Source of the DNA: Clostridiales bacterium
GTDB lineage: Bacteria > Bacillota > Limnochordia > Darwinibacteriales > B1SED10-159
Direction of reading: 5' to 3'
Length of the DNA stretch: 64,000 bases
Assembly (NCBI GenBank): GCA_003559095.1
Contig: PWMW01000187.1
Location: 1-64,000, forward strand
This document shows positions 6,162 through 14,988 of the stretch, piece after piece. The notes beneath the pieces were generated by a model. The model worked only from the letters and a program-made list of their open reading frames with translations, had not been told where the DNA came from and did not search any database. How positions within the stretch are numbered: position 1 is the first letter of the stretch; each line of letters opens with the position of its first letter. The position numbers were made by a program, and so were the translations under genes.

Positions 6162-7376
6162 TTACTCTTGGATATCTTCAACGATTCCTTGTAATGCTAC
6201 TTCAACATGTTCTCGACTGAATCCTCCCTGTAAATAGCCAATATATGGCGGACGCATGGGTGCATCGGCACTGAGTTCAATGGAAGAACCTTGGATGAAT
6301 GTTCCTCCAGCCATCACCACTTCATCGGCATATCCAGGCATGGCATCGGGTATCGGCGCATAATGAGCATCCACAGCAGATGCTCTTTGAATACCGGCGC
6401 AGAACGCCAGCAGTGCATCCTTATTGTTGAACTTCACCGCCTGGATAATGTCTGTACGTTTGGCCGCTGGCAGTGGTGACACCTCATAACCCAAGTCAGT
6501 AAACACCTGTGCTGCCAACACAGCACCGGCCAGTGCCTCGCCCACCACGTGAGGGGCCATAAAGAAACCCTGCAGCAGCGAGCGACTGAGTCCGAATGTC
6601 GGCCCTACACGCCCCCCCAGCCCCGGAGCAGTGAGACCTTCGGCCACTTCTTCAACCAGATCCCGACGTCCCACAATATATCCCCCGCTGACAGCCAAAG
6701 TGCCCCCAGGGTTTTTGATCAACGAGCCTGCCATAATGTCAGCGCCCACGTCGGTGGGCTCAAGGGATTCCACGAACTCTCCGTAACAGTTATCCACGAA
6801 GCAGATGCAGTCTGGATTGATGGATTTGACCAACGCAATTACCTGCTGTAGTGCTGCTATATCCAAAGACGGCCGCCAACTATAACCCCGAGACCGCTGC
6901 AGCAACACCATGCGGGTCTGTTTACTGACCACAGAACCAACAGCATCCAAGTCCACAGCGCCACGGTCATTCAAGGCTATCTCGCGGTAACGTATTCCTC
7001 GCTGCAACAAAGAACGTTTGGATGTTCCTGTTGTTCCAATCACCTGCTGCAGCGTGTCATAGGGAGGGCCGCTCAGCGATATCACCTCATCTCCAGGAGC
7101 CAGCAAGCCCAAAGCCAAGGTGATGGCATGCGTCCCAGATACCACCTGCGGCCGTACCAGAGCAGCTTCAGCACCCATGGCTCGCGCATAGACGGTCTCG
7201 AGAGCATCCCGACCGGCGTCATGGTAACCATAGCCGGTGCTATCATGAAAACAGTGGGATCCCACACGAGCCGCATGGAAGGCCTGCAGAACCTTGGCCT
7301 GATTATCCTTCCGAGTAGCATAGTGTTGCTCCCAGACGGGACCAACGGCTGCGCGGGCTCGCTCAATCAACGACAT
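6162..7376 (-). CDS. YnbB-type PLP enzyme (aluminium-resistance / methionine gamma-lyase family)
   Basis: A 404-residue fold-type I pyridoxal-phosphate enzyme of the family often annotated as aluminium resistance protein or cystathionine beta-lyase-like. The reaction is not established. The probable PLP lysine is Lys221 (GSLIKNPGGTLAVSGG), with an upstream FVDNCYGEF holding the ring-binding Asp and GYGYHDAGRD near the N-terminus. ATG at 7376 has AAAGGAG 10 nt upstream; the frame extends to 7427 without support. It overlaps the preceding 84-residue gene by 14 nt, so the two are translationally coupled. In Bacillus, ynbB also lies in the hfq neighbourhood, which supports the identification. Confidence 0.9.
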   Translation of the reverse strand: MSLIERARAAVGPVWEQHYATRKDNQAKVLQAFHAARVGSHCFHDSTGYGYHDAGRDALETVYARAMGAEAALVRPQVVSGTHAITLALGLLAPGDEVISLSGPPYDTLQQVIGTTGTSKRSLLQRGIRYREIALNDRGAVDLDAVGSVVSKQTRMVLLQRSRGYSWRPSLDIAALQQVIALVKSINPDCICFVDNCYGEFVESLEPTDVGADIMAGSLIKNPGGTLAVSGGYIVGRRDLVEEVAEGLTAPGLGGRVGPTFGLSRSLLQGFFMAPHVVGEALAGAVLAAQVFTDLGYEVSPLPAAKRTDIIQAVKFNNKDALLAFCAGIQRASAVDAHYAPIPDAMPGYADEVVMAGGTFIQGSSIELSADAPMRPPYIGYLQGGFSREHVEVALQGIVEDIQE

Positions 7377-7617
7377 CCGGCTGCAGCTCCTTTTTGGCGT
7401 CACGCAGAATAGACTTTGCTTGAACACGCTTTCCCGGAAGTTTTTCCAAAGTGGTGTCCCGCAGCTGTTTTTCCGAATGGATCGTTAATCGGAATCGTGA
7501 TTCTGACAAAGGCATCAACTCCAGTTCTCCGGTAACATCATACTTGTTCCACAAAAGTGCCGCTGCTTTTTCCATTTCGGCATAGGACTCAAATTCCAAG
7601 GCAATGGACTGTATCAT
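7363..7617 (-). CDS. 84-residue protein of unknown function
   Basis: I do not recognise this small soluble protein. It appears to be an alpha/beta domain with an N-terminal strand (IQSIALEFESYAEMEKAAALL), a central strand (FRLTIHSEKQL) and a basic C-terminal end. It has no Cys and no signal peptide. ATG at 7617 has GGGAAGGA 7 nt upstream. Its end overlaps the start of the YnbB-type gene by 14 nt and it begins 31 nt after the MFS gene, so these three genes form one transcription unit. The overlap suggests a coupled role, but no function can be assigned. Confidence 0.75.
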   Translation of the reverse strand: MIQSIALEFESYAEMEKAAALLWNKYDVTGELELMPLSESRFRLTIHSEKQLRDTTLEKLPGKRVQAKSILRDAKKELQPDVVD

Positions 7618-7648
7618 CAAGCATTCCTTCCCTTCTCAGCAGTGCATG

Positions 7649-8806
7649 CTATTGTTCCAACGGTTCTTCATCCCGAAACCAGTTCAGCAGCCATCCGGCT
7701 CCTGCCATCGCGATAACGATGACTATGAGCCACTGCAGCCCGACACTGACGCAGTACGCATCAGCAGCGGCTCCCACTGCTCCCGGAACGATGGTTCGTC
7801 CGATGGAGCCGAAGGTGATCAATACGGCCGTAACTGTACCAGCCAACTGGGGGAAGTCACGGTTTGCCGTCGCGAGACTCGTGGGCAGGAGGCCAGCGAA
7901 AAAGAAGCCCGTTAAGAAGAATGTCACTCCAGCCCAGATTACATTGGGTGCCCAAAGACTTGTGGCCAAAGCGGCGGCAGACAACGTGGCCGTAATGAAC
8001 AAGAGCCGTTCGTAGGCCAACCGCTCAGCTAGCGCTCCACAGGCCAAACGGCCCACGGCCAAGCCTGCGCTGTAAAGTGCCAGAACAATGGACGCGTACC
8101 ACGCAGCTGTGCCCAATCGCTCCAGCAAAAAGGTATTCATCCAGCCCATGAGAGCCGTTCCCACACCCGTATAACCCATGATGATAAAACTTAACAGCAG
8201 AATGCGCCAGCTCCACACGTGACGGACATTAGCCCACGGTGAACTGCTCGGCCGCTGCAGTGCTGGGAACGTCTGCCGATACATGTAGGCGTAAAAGCCT
8301 AGGGAAAGCAAAGCCGCGGCGACGAAAACTCCCTGCCAAGGCAGAATGGTCAACAGACCCTGGGACACTAAAGGACCAACGATGGCCCCCAATCCGAACC
8401 AGAAGTGAAGGCGATTCAAGGCCGCCCCCTTCTCTTCATTGATCTCGGCGACCAAGGAGTTGAGGCCGGTATCCACAGCACCAAATCCCAAGCCCATAAT
8501 GAGCCAGATCACCAAAGCCAGCCAGGGTGATGACAAAACTGCAAATCCGAGAAATCCAAGGATCCAAAGGACTGCCCCTGTAAGGATGAACTTCCGCCGG
8601 CCTAGAATATCGGAAAATACGCCGGCGAATAGAACTGCTACAATGATCCCGGCACCCCGCATGGAATACAATGTTCCTGCCTGCGTCATGGTGAGATTGA
8701 GATCCGCCACCATATGCGGCAGCAGCGGGCCTACCATATTCAAAAGGATGCCAAAAATAAAAAGGCCCAGATTGGCACCCAGTGTCAACGCGTGGATGAT
8801 AACCAC
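7649..8806 (-). CDS. Major facilitator superfamily transporter
   Basis: A 385-residue integral membrane protein with about 12 transmembrane helices. It has the MFS loop motif between helices 2 and 3 (GVFSDILGRRKF), a second GALAERLAYERLL after helix 8, and a charged C-terminus (WFRDEEPLEQ). The N-half HFWFGLGAIVGP resembles FucP/glucose-mannose-type permeases, so a sugar substrate is possible but unproven. The start is GTG at 8806; GAGGTGG overlaps it, and a TTG 18 nt downstream is an alternative. It begins the unit that also carries the 84-residue and YnbB-type genes. Confidence 0.9.
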   Translation of the reverse strand: MVIIHALTLGANLGLFIFGILLNMVGPLLPHMVADLNLTMTQAGTLYSMRGAGIIVAVLFAGVFSDILGRRKFILTGAVLWILGFLGFAVLSSPWLALVIWLIMGLGFGAVDTGLNSLVAEINEEKGAALNRLHFWFGLGAIVGPLVSQGLLTILPWQGVFVAAALLSLGFYAYMYRQTFPALQRPSSSPWANVRHVWSWRILLLSFIIMGYTGVGTALMGWMNTFLLERLGTAAWYASIVLALYSAGLAVGRLACGALAERLAYERLLFITATLSAAALATSLWAPNVIWAGVTFFLTGFFFAGLLPTSLATANRDFPQLAGTVTAVLITFGSIGRTIVPGAVGAAADAYCVSVGLQWLIVIVIAMAGAGWLLNWFRDEEPLEQ

Positions 8807-8960
8807 CTCAATTCAATATTGCCGCCGGTGCCATATTGCATCGGGTTCGGTACGCAGCATGCCTATAGTTATTCGCTGAAATCCCGCCGTTTCCTGCTTG
8901 GAAAAATCGCCGAAGCGTGAGTTCGGACAAACCCGTGCCGCCGCAGAATGTTCGGTTCAC

Positions 8961-9011
8961 AATCACTCCACCACCTCCAAGCCGCGGTTTCGCGAAGATG
9001 GTGGAGTGGTT
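8961..9011. repeat. Inverted repeat downstream of hfq
   Basis: AATCACTCCACCA (8961-8973) and TGGTGGAGTGGTT (8999-9011) form a 13-bp stem with one G-U pair in plus-strand RNA or one mismatch in minus-strand RNA. The loop holds a second small stem around GCGGTTTCGC. No U-run follows on either strand. It may end the mutS-mutL-miaA-hfq transcript or protect its 3' end. Confidence 0.5.
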
Positions 9012-9040
9012 GACACAATGCCTGCTGGCGGGCTACCGAA

Positions 9041-9238
9041 TTAGTCTTTTGTCAGCTTGCAGATGGCGTGCTTGTAGATGAGATGCTCTTTTTCGCCTTC
9101 CAAAAGCAGAGTGAAGGTGTCAAAGGTCTTAACGGTGCCTTTGAGGTGACTGCCATCGGTTAAAGTTACAGTGACGAACGCCTGTTTCTGCTGTAGTTCC
9201 TGCAGAAATTGATCTTGAATGCTTGCGGTGTTTTTCAT
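9041..9238 (-). CDS. hfq: RNA-binding protein Hfq
   Basis: Hfq is a hexameric Sm-like protein that binds small RNAs and mRNAs. The 65-residue protein has Sm1 (about 8-45) and Sm2 with YKHAIC at 55-60, where Tyr55, Lys56 and His57 line the U-binding proximal pore; Gln8 is also present. The usual YKHAIS serine is Cys here. There is no C-terminal tail, and the length is at the short end for Hfq. ATG at 9238 has AAAGGAGGT upstream; the longer frame to 9301 is not supported. The order miaA-hfq is widely conserved. Confidence 0.97.
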   Translation of the reverse strand: MKNTASIQDQFLQELQQKQAFVTVTLTDGSHLKGTVKTFDTFTLLLEGEKEHLIYKHAICKLTKD

Positions 9239-9339
9239 CACGAAACCTCCTTTGAACTGGGAGAAACAGCCTTGTGGCTGAACACCCACATGCAGGCGCA
9301 TGCTGCTGCCATCCCCTTGCTTGGAATCAGCCGTTCTTC

Positions 9340-10284
9340 CTATATTCCGTGTTCGTGAGCGGCCTTCCTGCTTCGTTCCACAACTCTGGCGGTAATCTCA
9401 TGGTCATCCATTCCCGTCAAGTTCAGCCAATGCAAGCGTTGGTCACGACGAAACCAGGATAACTGGCGCTTAGCAAAGCGGCGCGTGTCTCGTTTGACTA
9501 GGTAAACACACTCTTCCAGGGTGATGTGGCCACGGAGAAACCAGGCAACCTCCTTATAGCCTAGGGCCTGCAGAGCCGTTGGCTGTTGGGGGTAGGTTTT
9601 TAAGAGCCCCTGCACTTCTTCAATTAGGCCCTGCTGGAACATGGCATCCACCCGCTGTTCAATGCGCTGATACAGCTCGGTACGGTCTCGGGTTAAGCCG
9701 ATCCAGATCCCAGAAAAGCGCGCCTGTTTTCCGGCGGTTTCCCGCTGCAGCTGGCTCATGGACTTCCCAGTACGTTCAAAGACTTCGAGGGCCCGAATGA
9801 TACGCCGGGCGTCGTTGGGATGAAGCCGACCGGCAGTGGCAGGATCTACGGCCTTCAGGCGGCTGTGGAGAATGTGGGGATCTGCCTGCCATTCCTCCAT
9901 AAGACGGGATCGCAGTGCCGGATCCGCGCTTTGGTCTGGAAAGAGAAAGCCATCCATCAGCGCATGGACATAGAGGCCAGTTCCTCCCGCCACCACAGGC
10001 TGTACCTGGCGGGCCAAGCAATCAGCAACTGCTGCCGAGGCCTGTTTCACGTAGTCAGATACATTGAACGACTGCTCAGGACTGGCCGTATCGATCATGT
10101 GGTGGCGAACCAGAGCCTGCTCTGTCGGTGTGGGTTTCGCTGTTCCAATATCCATGCCCTTGTAGACTTGCATGGAGTCAGCTGAGATGATCTCGCCGTG
10201 AAGAGCCTGCGCTGTCGCCAATGCGGCCGCGGTCTTGCCTACGGCTGTGGGGCCAACAATGACAATAACAGTTTTGATGGCCAT
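9340..10284 (-). CDS. miaA: tRNA dimethylallyltransferase MiaA
   Basis: MiaA transfers a dimethylallyl group to N6 of A37 in tRNAs that read UNN codons; MiaB, encoded 5 kb away, then methylthiolates the product. The 314-residue protein has the P-loop GPTAVGKT (residues 11-18), the catalytic region ISADSMQVYKGMDIGTAKPT, the AGGTGLYVHAL motif and the C-terminal QALGYKE and FAKRQLSWFR. Length is normal. A G-rich ribosome site (AAAGGGGGGG) touches the ATG at 10284. It follows mutL by 36 nt and precedes hfq. Confidence 0.98.
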   Translation of the reverse strand: MAIKTVIVIVGPTAVGKTAAALATAQALHGEIISADSMQVYKGMDIGTAKPTPTEQALVRHHMIDTASPEQSFNVSDYVKQASAAVADCLARQVQPVVAGGTGLYVHALMDGFLFPDQSADPALRSRLMEEWQADPHILHSRLKAVDPATAGRLHPNDARRIIRALEVFERTGKSMSQLQRETAGKQARFSGIWIGLTRDRTELYQRIEQRVDAMFQQGLIEEVQGLLKTYPQQPTALQALGYKEVAWFLRGHITLEECVYLVKRDTRRFAKRQLSWFRRDQRLHWLNLTGMDDHEITARVVERSRKAAHEHGI

Positions 10285-10320
10285 CCCCCCCCTTTTGCGA
10301 AAAATCGGCAGCAGTGGTAC

Positions 10321-12258
10321 TTAGGTGCGGCCAAAACGCCGCAGTAGTTCGCTGCGGTCTAGACGAACCAGGATTGGACGGCCGTGCGGGCACGTGAACG
10401 GATTGTCCGCCTCTGCCAATTGGGTTAGCAGCTGTTTAATCTGGCGTTGGTCCAGGTAATCGCCGGCTTTGATGGCCCCACGGCAGGCCATGGTAATGGC
10501 GGCCTGCTCCCGCCAGTTTTCCTGCTGCTCCCGACTTTCCACGATGCGCAGAATGTCCTGCTGCCAGTGGCCGCTGTTCTGGGACAGTTCCTGGGGAATA
10601 CCTCGCAGCAGGAAGGTTTGGGGTCCAAACTCTTCGAGTTCGATGCCCAATGACGCCAGAAAATCCAGATGCTGGCGTATGCCATCGCTCTCGCTTAAGG
10701 AAAACTCCAGCGACTGCGGCAGAATTTGCTGGACTGGCGGCCGTTTTTCTTCAGTCTTCAGAAATCGCTCATACAAGAGCCGCTCATGGATAATGTGCTG
10801 GTCCAAAATCCAAAGACCTTCACTAGTCTCCAGCAGCACAAAAGATTGGTGTAATTGACCGATGATCCGGCCATTCAGTAGCTGATCGCGCAGTTTGTGG
10901 CTGCCACGGCCATCCGAGTGCCCAAAGCTCGGTTGGCTTTGGGATGTATGCGGGGTTGGCGTCTGGGCTGATGGGTCTTGTGCGGCGGGCGATTGCCCTG
11001 CTTCCAGGTGTCCATGGTCTTTTTTTGGCTGCCCGCCTAAGGGCGGCCGCACCTTAGCCGGATCGTACTGCGGAGCATGCTCCTGCAGCAGGGAATCAAC
11101 AGCCTCCCAGGAGTTGGGTGTCCACAGCTGGCTGTTTCCCGCTGAGGGCGACCGGTCAAACTTGAACGAGCCCTGCTGGACGCCACTTCCCCCCGTCCGG
11201 GTCTGTGCACTATCTCGCCAGTCCGCCGCCGAGGGCGCCGGACGCTGCTGCTCTTGCAACCGGGGCGAAAGGTCGTTGGCCAGGAGCGTGTCCCGGACGG
11301 CTCGGTGCACGTCACTGCCAATGTCCCGTTCTTGCTGAAAACGCACTTCGGATTTGGCCGGGTGAACATTCACGTCCACCAATGTGGGATCCATCCGCAG
11401 TGTTAGGATCAGAAAAGGAAACCGCCGTTGGGGAAGCATACCTTGGTACGCTCGTTCTGCTGCATAGATCAGCGTAGGTGCTTGAATAATGCGTCCATTG
11501 AGGATGAGCAGTTGATCGCGGCGATTGCCTTTGGTCAGCGACGGCGGACTGACATAGCCGCGCATCGTTCCCCAATGGGTTTTAGATTCCAAAGACAGAA
11601 GTTGTTTGGCATGGGACCAGCCATGACAGGCTGCCACGGCATCCAGTTGACTGCCGCTGCCTGTGGTCTGCAGAACTTGCTTGTCATCGGCCCAGAGGCT
11701 GAAGGCCACGTTCGGGTGGGCCATACTGAACTTGGTCACCAGTTCGCCGATCTCCCGTCGTTCGGTGGCGGCCGCTTTGAGGAATTTGTAGCGAGCCGGC
11801 GTATTGTAGAACAGACGGCGAACTTCCACAGTGGTTCCCTGACGACTACCGGCCGGAACAATGTCCAACCGCCCCTCGGAGGCTGTAACCCGATGGGCGC
11901 TGGCTGCATCTGCAGTCCGAGTTGTCAAGATCAACTGCGAGACACTGGCGATGCTGGGCAGAGCTTCACCGCGGAATCCCAAAGATTGGATGGCGAATAG
12001 ATCGTCGGCACTGCTGATCTTGCTGGTGGCATGCCGCATGAATGCCCTTTCTAAATCTTCCTCCGCGATCCCGATTCCGTCGTCACTGACTTGGATCAGT
12101 TCCTGGCCGCCGTCATGGATCCGCACGTCAATCCTTGTGGCTTGGGCGTCCAGAGCGTTTTCCACAAGCTCTTTGACGACCGAAGCCGGGCGCTCGACAA
12201 CCTCACCCGCGGCTATCTTATGACTGACGTCCTCGGAGAGCAGTCGTATTCTAGCCAC
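10321..12258 (-). CDS. mutL: DNA mismatch repair protein MutL with endonuclease motif
   Basis: MutL couples MutS mismatch recognition to strand removal. The 645-residue protein has an N-terminal GHKL ATPase (KIAAGEVVERP at 14-24, ENALDA, DDGIGI, RGEALPSIASVS), a Pro/Gln-rich linker (about 325-455) and a C-terminal dimerisation domain. The endonuclease motif DQHIIHERLLYE (486-497) and the zinc-site CPHGRP (about 623-628) are intact, so this is a nicking MutL as expected without MutH. GTG at 12258 follows GGAGGTGAGGAG and overlaps the mutS end by 8 nt; ATG at 12273 lies upstream of that site. Confidence 0.97.
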   Translation of the reverse strand: MARIRLLSEDVSHKIAAGEVVERPASVVKELVENALDAQATRIDVRIHDGGQELIQVSDDGIGIAEEDLERAFMRHATSKISSADDLFAIQSLGFRGEALPSIASVSQLILTTRTADAASAHRVTASEGRLDIVPAGSRQGTTVEVRRLFYNTPARYKFLKAAATERREIGELVTKFSMAHPNVAFSLWADDKQVLQTTGSGSQLDAVAACHGWSHAKQLLSLESKTHWGTMRGYVSPPSLTKGNRRDQLLILNGRIIQAPTLIYAAERAYQGMLPQRRFPFLILTLRMDPTLVDVNVHPAKSEVRFQQERDIGSDVHRAVRDTLLANDLSPRLQEQQRPAPSAADWRDSAQTRTGGSGVQQGSFKFDRSPSAGNSQLWTPNSWEAVDSLLQEHAPQYDPAKVRPPLGGQPKKDHGHLEAGQSPAAQDPSAQTPTPHTSQSQPSFGHSDGRGSHKLRDQLLNGRIIGQLHQSFVLLETSEGLWILDQHIIHERLLYERFLKTEEKRPPVQQILPQSLEFSLSESDGIRQHLDFLASLGIELEEFGPQTFLLRGIPQELSQNSGHWQQDILRIVESREQQENWREQAAITMACRGAIKAGDYLDQRQIKQLLTQLAEADNPFTCPHGRPILVRLDRSELLRRFGRT

Positions 12259-14836
12259 GCTCCTCACCTCCATTCCGCTCTGTCTGCCACTTATAGAGAA
12301 GCTCCAGAGCCTGCAGCGGTGTCATATTCTGCAATTCCAGCGAACCCAGCTGCTCAAGGATTTCGTTATCGGCGTCATTGAGACTAGGCGATGCATACTG
12401 CGCCGACTGGAAGAGGTCCAACTGAACAGGCTTTTTCTGCCCCGCTTCCAACTGGTAGAGCAGATCCTGCGAGCGTCGGATGATCTCGCGAGGGATCCCA
12501 GCCATCTTGGCCACGTTGATACCATAGCTGCGGTCGGCATTGCCCCGCACCACTTTGTGAAGAAAGAACACCTGCCCCTTGGCTTCCTCCACTTCGACAC
12601 GGTAGGTTACCAGATGAGCCAGGGTTTCCTGCAACTTGGTCAACCCGTGATAGTGCGTGGAAAACAACGTCCGAGCCCGCACCTGATTATGGATGTGCTC
12701 AATGACACCTTGGGCAATGGCCATGCCATCGTAGGTACTGGTCCCTCTGCCCAACTCATCTAGGATGATCAGCGAGCGTTGGGTGGCATTGTGGAGTAAA
12801 TTGGCCGTCTCTGCACATTCTACCATGAACGTGCTCTGTCCGGTACTGAGGTCATCGCCCGCTCCGATACGGGTGAAAATGCGATCCACCAATCCTATAA
12901 CAGCAGCCTCTGCCGGCACAAAGCTGCCCATCTGGCCCAAGATGACCAATAATGCTGCTTGGCGCAGATAGGTGCTCTTGCCAGCCATATTGGGGCCGGT
13001 GAGCAGCAGAACCTGCTCATCGCTGTTTAAGGTAAGGTTGTTGGGAACAAAATCCGGCTGCACGGCCTCAATGACCGGATGCCGCCCATCCTTGATCTCA
13101 ATGGAGCAGTCCTCTACCACCTGGGGTCGCCGATATCCCCGCCGAGCGGCAGTCTCTGCCAAGCTCTGCAGCGCATCCAGCGTGGCCAACGCCGCTGCCG
13201 TTGCCTGGATATCGTCAACATACTCCTTGACTTGGGCTCGCAGATCCACAAAGAGTTGGTACTCCAACTGGCACATGCGTTCATCAGCCCCGAGGATGAG
13301 TGCTTCCTTTTCCTTCAGTTCCGGTGTTACGAAGCGTTCCGCATTTGATAGCGTTTGCTTGCGATGGTAGGACTCCGGAACCAGGTGAATATTGGGTTTG
13401 GTGACCTCCAGGTAGTACCCGAATACTTTGTTATAGCCTACCTTGAGAGACTTGATCGTGGTTCGCTGCCGCTCCTGCTCTTCGAGGGTACGGATCCAAT
13501 CCTTGCCTTCCCTGCTTGCGGTTCGCAGAGTATCTAGTTCGCTGTGAAATCCGACACGGATCATGCCTCCCTCACGGCTGCTGATTGGGGGATCATCCAC
13601 CAACGCGGCATCCAGCTGCTCTATGAGACCGGGTACTGGTTTCAACTGCGTCAGAATATCCTTCAACAGCAGGGTCTGCGGGATCACTTCCAACAGATGG
13701 CGAATGGGGTCTACGTTCTGCAGCGATACCTTAAGGGCTGCCAGATCCCTGGGCGTCCCAGAACCGCTGACCAAACGACTCAACAGGCGCTCCAAGTCTT
13801 GGATATCGTCCAAAAGCTCCCTTAACTGGCGGCGAACCATGGCTTCGCTGTGCAGGATCTCCACCGCGTCTTGCCGCTCACCAATGCCGGCCGCGTCTAG
13901 AAGCGGCTGCTGCATCCAAGACCGCAGCATGCGCCCACCCATACTGGTCACGGTTTGGTTGATCACGCCGAATAAGGAATAACTGCGCCCGCCATCGCCG
14001 AGAGATTGGAACAACTCGAGATTCCGGACGCTGATTCCATCGATGCGCAGGTACCGCTCGAGGTCATAGGTGCGGATGCGGCGGATATGTTCCACCGCAT
14101 TCTTCTGCGTATCCTTGAGATAATCCAAGGCCGCAGCGGCACTTTGGATAGCCGTTCGTTTTTGCAGGCCAAAGGCATCCAGGGTGTGCAGTCCAAAATG
14201 CTCTTTCAGCAGGCGCTCCGGGGTATCCTTTTTCAGGATGCGCGGGTCTATCTGTGAACAAGGGATCTTGCGCTCCTCGGCAAAGGCCTGAAAACCATTG
14301 GCACACAGTTCCCTGGTCCCGAGCATTTCCACGGGCATGACACGTCGCAGTTCATCAGCTAATTTGGCAAAGGACGGTATCACCGCACTGCGAAAATCCC
14401 CCGTGGAGAGATCCACCAGTGCCAAACCGATGTCTTGGGGCCCATCTACGGCAGCGGCCAGGTAACGGGCCCTTGTTTCGTCGCCCGTTCCCTCCATATA
14501 TGTCCCTGGCGTGACAACCCGGACAACATCGCGTTTGACTACACCTTTGGCCTGCTTTGGATCCTCCAACTGTTCGCATATGGCCACTTTGAAGCCGTGT
14601 TTGATCAGCTTGTCCAGATAGCCTGCGACACTGTGGTGAGGCACACCGCACATGGGCAGGCGCTCCCGCTGTTTTCCGGCATCACGACTGGTCAGGGTAA
14701 TTTCCAGCACTTTGCTGGCTGTGATTGCATCTTCGCCGAACATTTCATAAAAGTCTCCCAAGCGGAAGAACAGGAGAGCGTCTGGGTATTGTTCCTTGAG
14801 GGCAAAATACTGGGCCAGCATCGGGGTTTCCGCCAT
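12251..14836 (-). CDS. mutS: DNA mismatch repair protein MutS
   Basis: MutS recognises mispairs and small loops and recruits MutL. The 861-residue protein is complete. The mismatch-binding Phe-X-Glu is F29-Y-E31 (GDFYEMFGEDA), and the ATPase has Walker A GPNMAGKSTYLRQ near residue 610 and Walker B-like IILDELGRGTSTYDG, followed by FSTHYHGLT. ATG at 14836 has GGGAGGT 6 nt upstream. It heads the mutS-mutL-miaA-hfq unit and is separated from miaB by 152 nt with a hairpin. Confidence 0.98.
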   Translation of the reverse strand: MAETPMLAQYFALKEQYPDALLFFRLGDFYEMFGEDAITASKVLEITLTSRDAGKQRERLPMCGVPHHSVAGYLDKLIKHGFKVAICEQLEDPKQAKGVVKRDVVRVVTPGTYMEGTGDETRARYLAAAVDGPQDIGLALVDLSTGDFRSAVIPSFAKLADELRRVMPVEMLGTRELCANGFQAFAEERKIPCSQIDPRILKKDTPERLLKEHFGLHTLDAFGLQKRTAIQSAAAALDYLKDTQKNAVEHIRRIRTYDLERYLRIDGISVRNLELFQSLGDGGRSYSLFGVINQTVTSMGGRMLRSWMQQPLLDAAGIGERQDAVEILHSEAMVRRQLRELLDDIQDLERLLSRLVSGSGTPRDLAALKVSLQNVDPIRHLLEVIPQTLLLKDILTQLKPVPGLIEQLDAALVDDPPISSREGGMIRVGFHSELDTLRTASREGKDWIRTLEEQERQRTTIKSLKVGYNKVFGYYLEVTKPNIHLVPESYHRKQTLSNAERFVTPELKEKEALILGADERMCQLEYQLFVDLRAQVKEYVDDIQATAAALATLDALQSLAETAARRGYRRPQVVEDCSIEIKDGRHPVIEAVQPDFVPNNLTLNSDEQVLLLTGPNMAGKSTYLRQAALLVILGQMGSFVPAEAAVIGLVDRIFTRIGAGDDLSTGQSTFMVECAETANLLHNATQRSLIILDELGRGTSTYDGMAIAQGVIEHIHNQVRARTLFSTHYHGLTKLQETLAHLVTYRVEVEEAKGQVFFLHKVVRGNADRSYGINVAKMAGIPREIIRRSQDLLYQLEAGQKKPVQLDLFQSAQYASPSLNDADNEILEQLGSLELQNMTPLQALELLYKWQTERNGGEERG

Positions 14837-14920
14837 GGTTCTACCTCCCTGCTATGAAATACATTCGCTTTTGACCAAGGCTCTCCTGCCGCCTGTAGAT
14901 GACAGAGCGCTATTCGCGGG

Positions 14921-14944
14921 AAAGAGCTGCTCCCGCAGCTCTTT
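14921..14944 (-). terminator. Hairpin between miaB and mutS, probable terminator
   Basis: A perfect 10-bp inverted repeat (AAAGAGCTGC and its complement) with a 4-nt loop lies 45 nt past the miaB stop. Only three U end the stem on the minus strand, so termination may be weak and mutS may be partly co-transcribed with miaB. Confidence 0.55.
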
Positions 14945-14988
14945 GTATTCGACCAAGGCACCGATCATTGCCCGCAGCGATACAGGCC

